DNA from: an uncultured Clostridia bacterium
GTDB taxonomy: Bacteria > Bacillota > Clostridia > UBA1381
DNA: 48,986 bases
NCBI GenBank assembly: GCA_934462715.1
Contig: CAKSIJ010000018.1
Location: 1-48,986, forward strand
Direction: 5' to 3'
Shown here: positions 48,744 to 48,986 of the stretch, one piece after another
Layout: each line of letters starts with the position of its first letter
How positions within the stretch are numbered: position 1 is the first letter of the stretch
Translations under genes and position numbers: made by a program
The notes under the pieces: model-generated
The model's database searches: none
What the model saw: the letters and a program-made list of their open reading frames with translations, nothing else
Told to the model about the DNA's origin: nothing

Positions 48744-48986
48744 AATTTTAGTGTGGTAACAAGTCAAGTTGTCATAAGTGGGGTAACGGTGGGGTAACTA
48801 TTCCAAAAGAGAGATTGTTTTCTGTTTCAAATCGGACGATACATGACTGTGCGTCCTCCCAGCAAAAATGGACACAAAAAAGCTTCAAAAAACGAAATGA
48901 ATCGCAGTGTTTCGTTAATTCACTAAAACCGACCGCATTTATTCCACGGTTTGCTTGACAAAGAGCCTCTGCCGGCATGATGTACC
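48744..48986. other. sequence downstream of tRNA-Lys, no clear gene
   Basis: On the minus strand a 68-codon frame (48772-48978) ends with the Pro-rich VTPPLPHL. It has low complexity at that end because of the GTGGGGTAAC repeats at 48778-48798, and I cannot assign it. Lysine tRNAs are common integration sites, so this may be the edge of an integrated element whose body lies outside the window. Confidence 0.3.

Noticed and set aside
48772..48978. Minus-strand ORF of 68 codons after the tRNA
   Set aside because: No recognised domain or ribosome binding site, and repeats explain its C-terminal Pro-rich end; kept only as an unassigned region.

Overview
The window is a low-to-mid GC chromosomal segment of a member of the Clostridia (Bacillota). 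The evidence is the AAGGAGG-type ribosome binding sites, TTGACA/TATAAT promoters with 17-base spacers, the yggS-sepF-ylmH-divIVA-ileS cell-division block, and surface proteins built from S-layer homology (SLH), InlB-type and copper-amine-oxidase 'stalk' domains. I cannot fix the genus; the style fits gut Oscillospirales/Monoglobales-like bacteria. Most genes are housekeeping. The accessory parts are the left end (a decayed prophage), several secreted or surface proteins, and the right end downstream of a tRNA-Lys.

Layout. 1-1660 (- strand): eroded prophage tail and lysis genes, with a truncated holin and a frameshifted small ORF. 1665-3021: a DeoR-type repressor divergent from a YgjV-like membrane protein, with face-to-face promoters and a palindrome between them. 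3195-6573: two tandem SLH-anchored exported paralogues, one carrying a CAP domain. 6902-11547: dxs, a GH13 alpha-glucan hydrolase and a TlyA-type rRNA methyltransferase. 11722-14149: an operon of amino-acid ABC permease, ATPase and ROK glucokinase, driven by a promoter whose spacer contains a perfect 18-base palindrome. 14233-16688: a small membrane protein, then a Wzz/BY-kinase pair for polysaccharide export control. 16828-22261 (- strand): an SGNH esterase, then the arginine operon argD-argF-GNAT-argC-argB. 22412-26992 (- strand): trxA-queG, a lipoprotein, hflX-yigZ and ruvC. 27366-30084: argG and argH. 30622-32610: an InlB-repeat/stalk surface protein. 32915-40189: engB, an HlyD-like protein, yggS, sepF, ylmH, divIVA and ileS. 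40358-46000: a sirtuin, rimO, an LRR/stalk exported protein and metH without its reactivation domain. 46110-48176: a zinc-ribbon protein divergent from an XRE/S24 repressor, and an RluA-type pseudouridine synthase. 48177-48986: a hairpin-rich gap, tRNA-Lys(CTT) and its terminator.

How it works together. Arginine synthesis is split into two divergent blocks. Three promoters (one before argD, two before argG) share one architecture: a TTGCAT -35 and a TATAAT -10 each sit inside an ARG-box-like TGYAT-N4-AT motif, with box centres 20 bases apart. This is the strongest regulatory signal in the window and implies coordinated ArgR control. The operon has no argJ but contains a GNAT gene, a good candidate for a non-classical N-acetylglutamate synthase. 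A second tight regulatory module is the XRE/S24 repressor with its divergent zinc-ribbon partner, where four GCATWATGC-type sites cover both promoters. No CRISPR array, toxin-antitoxin pair, restriction system or other obvious defence system was found.
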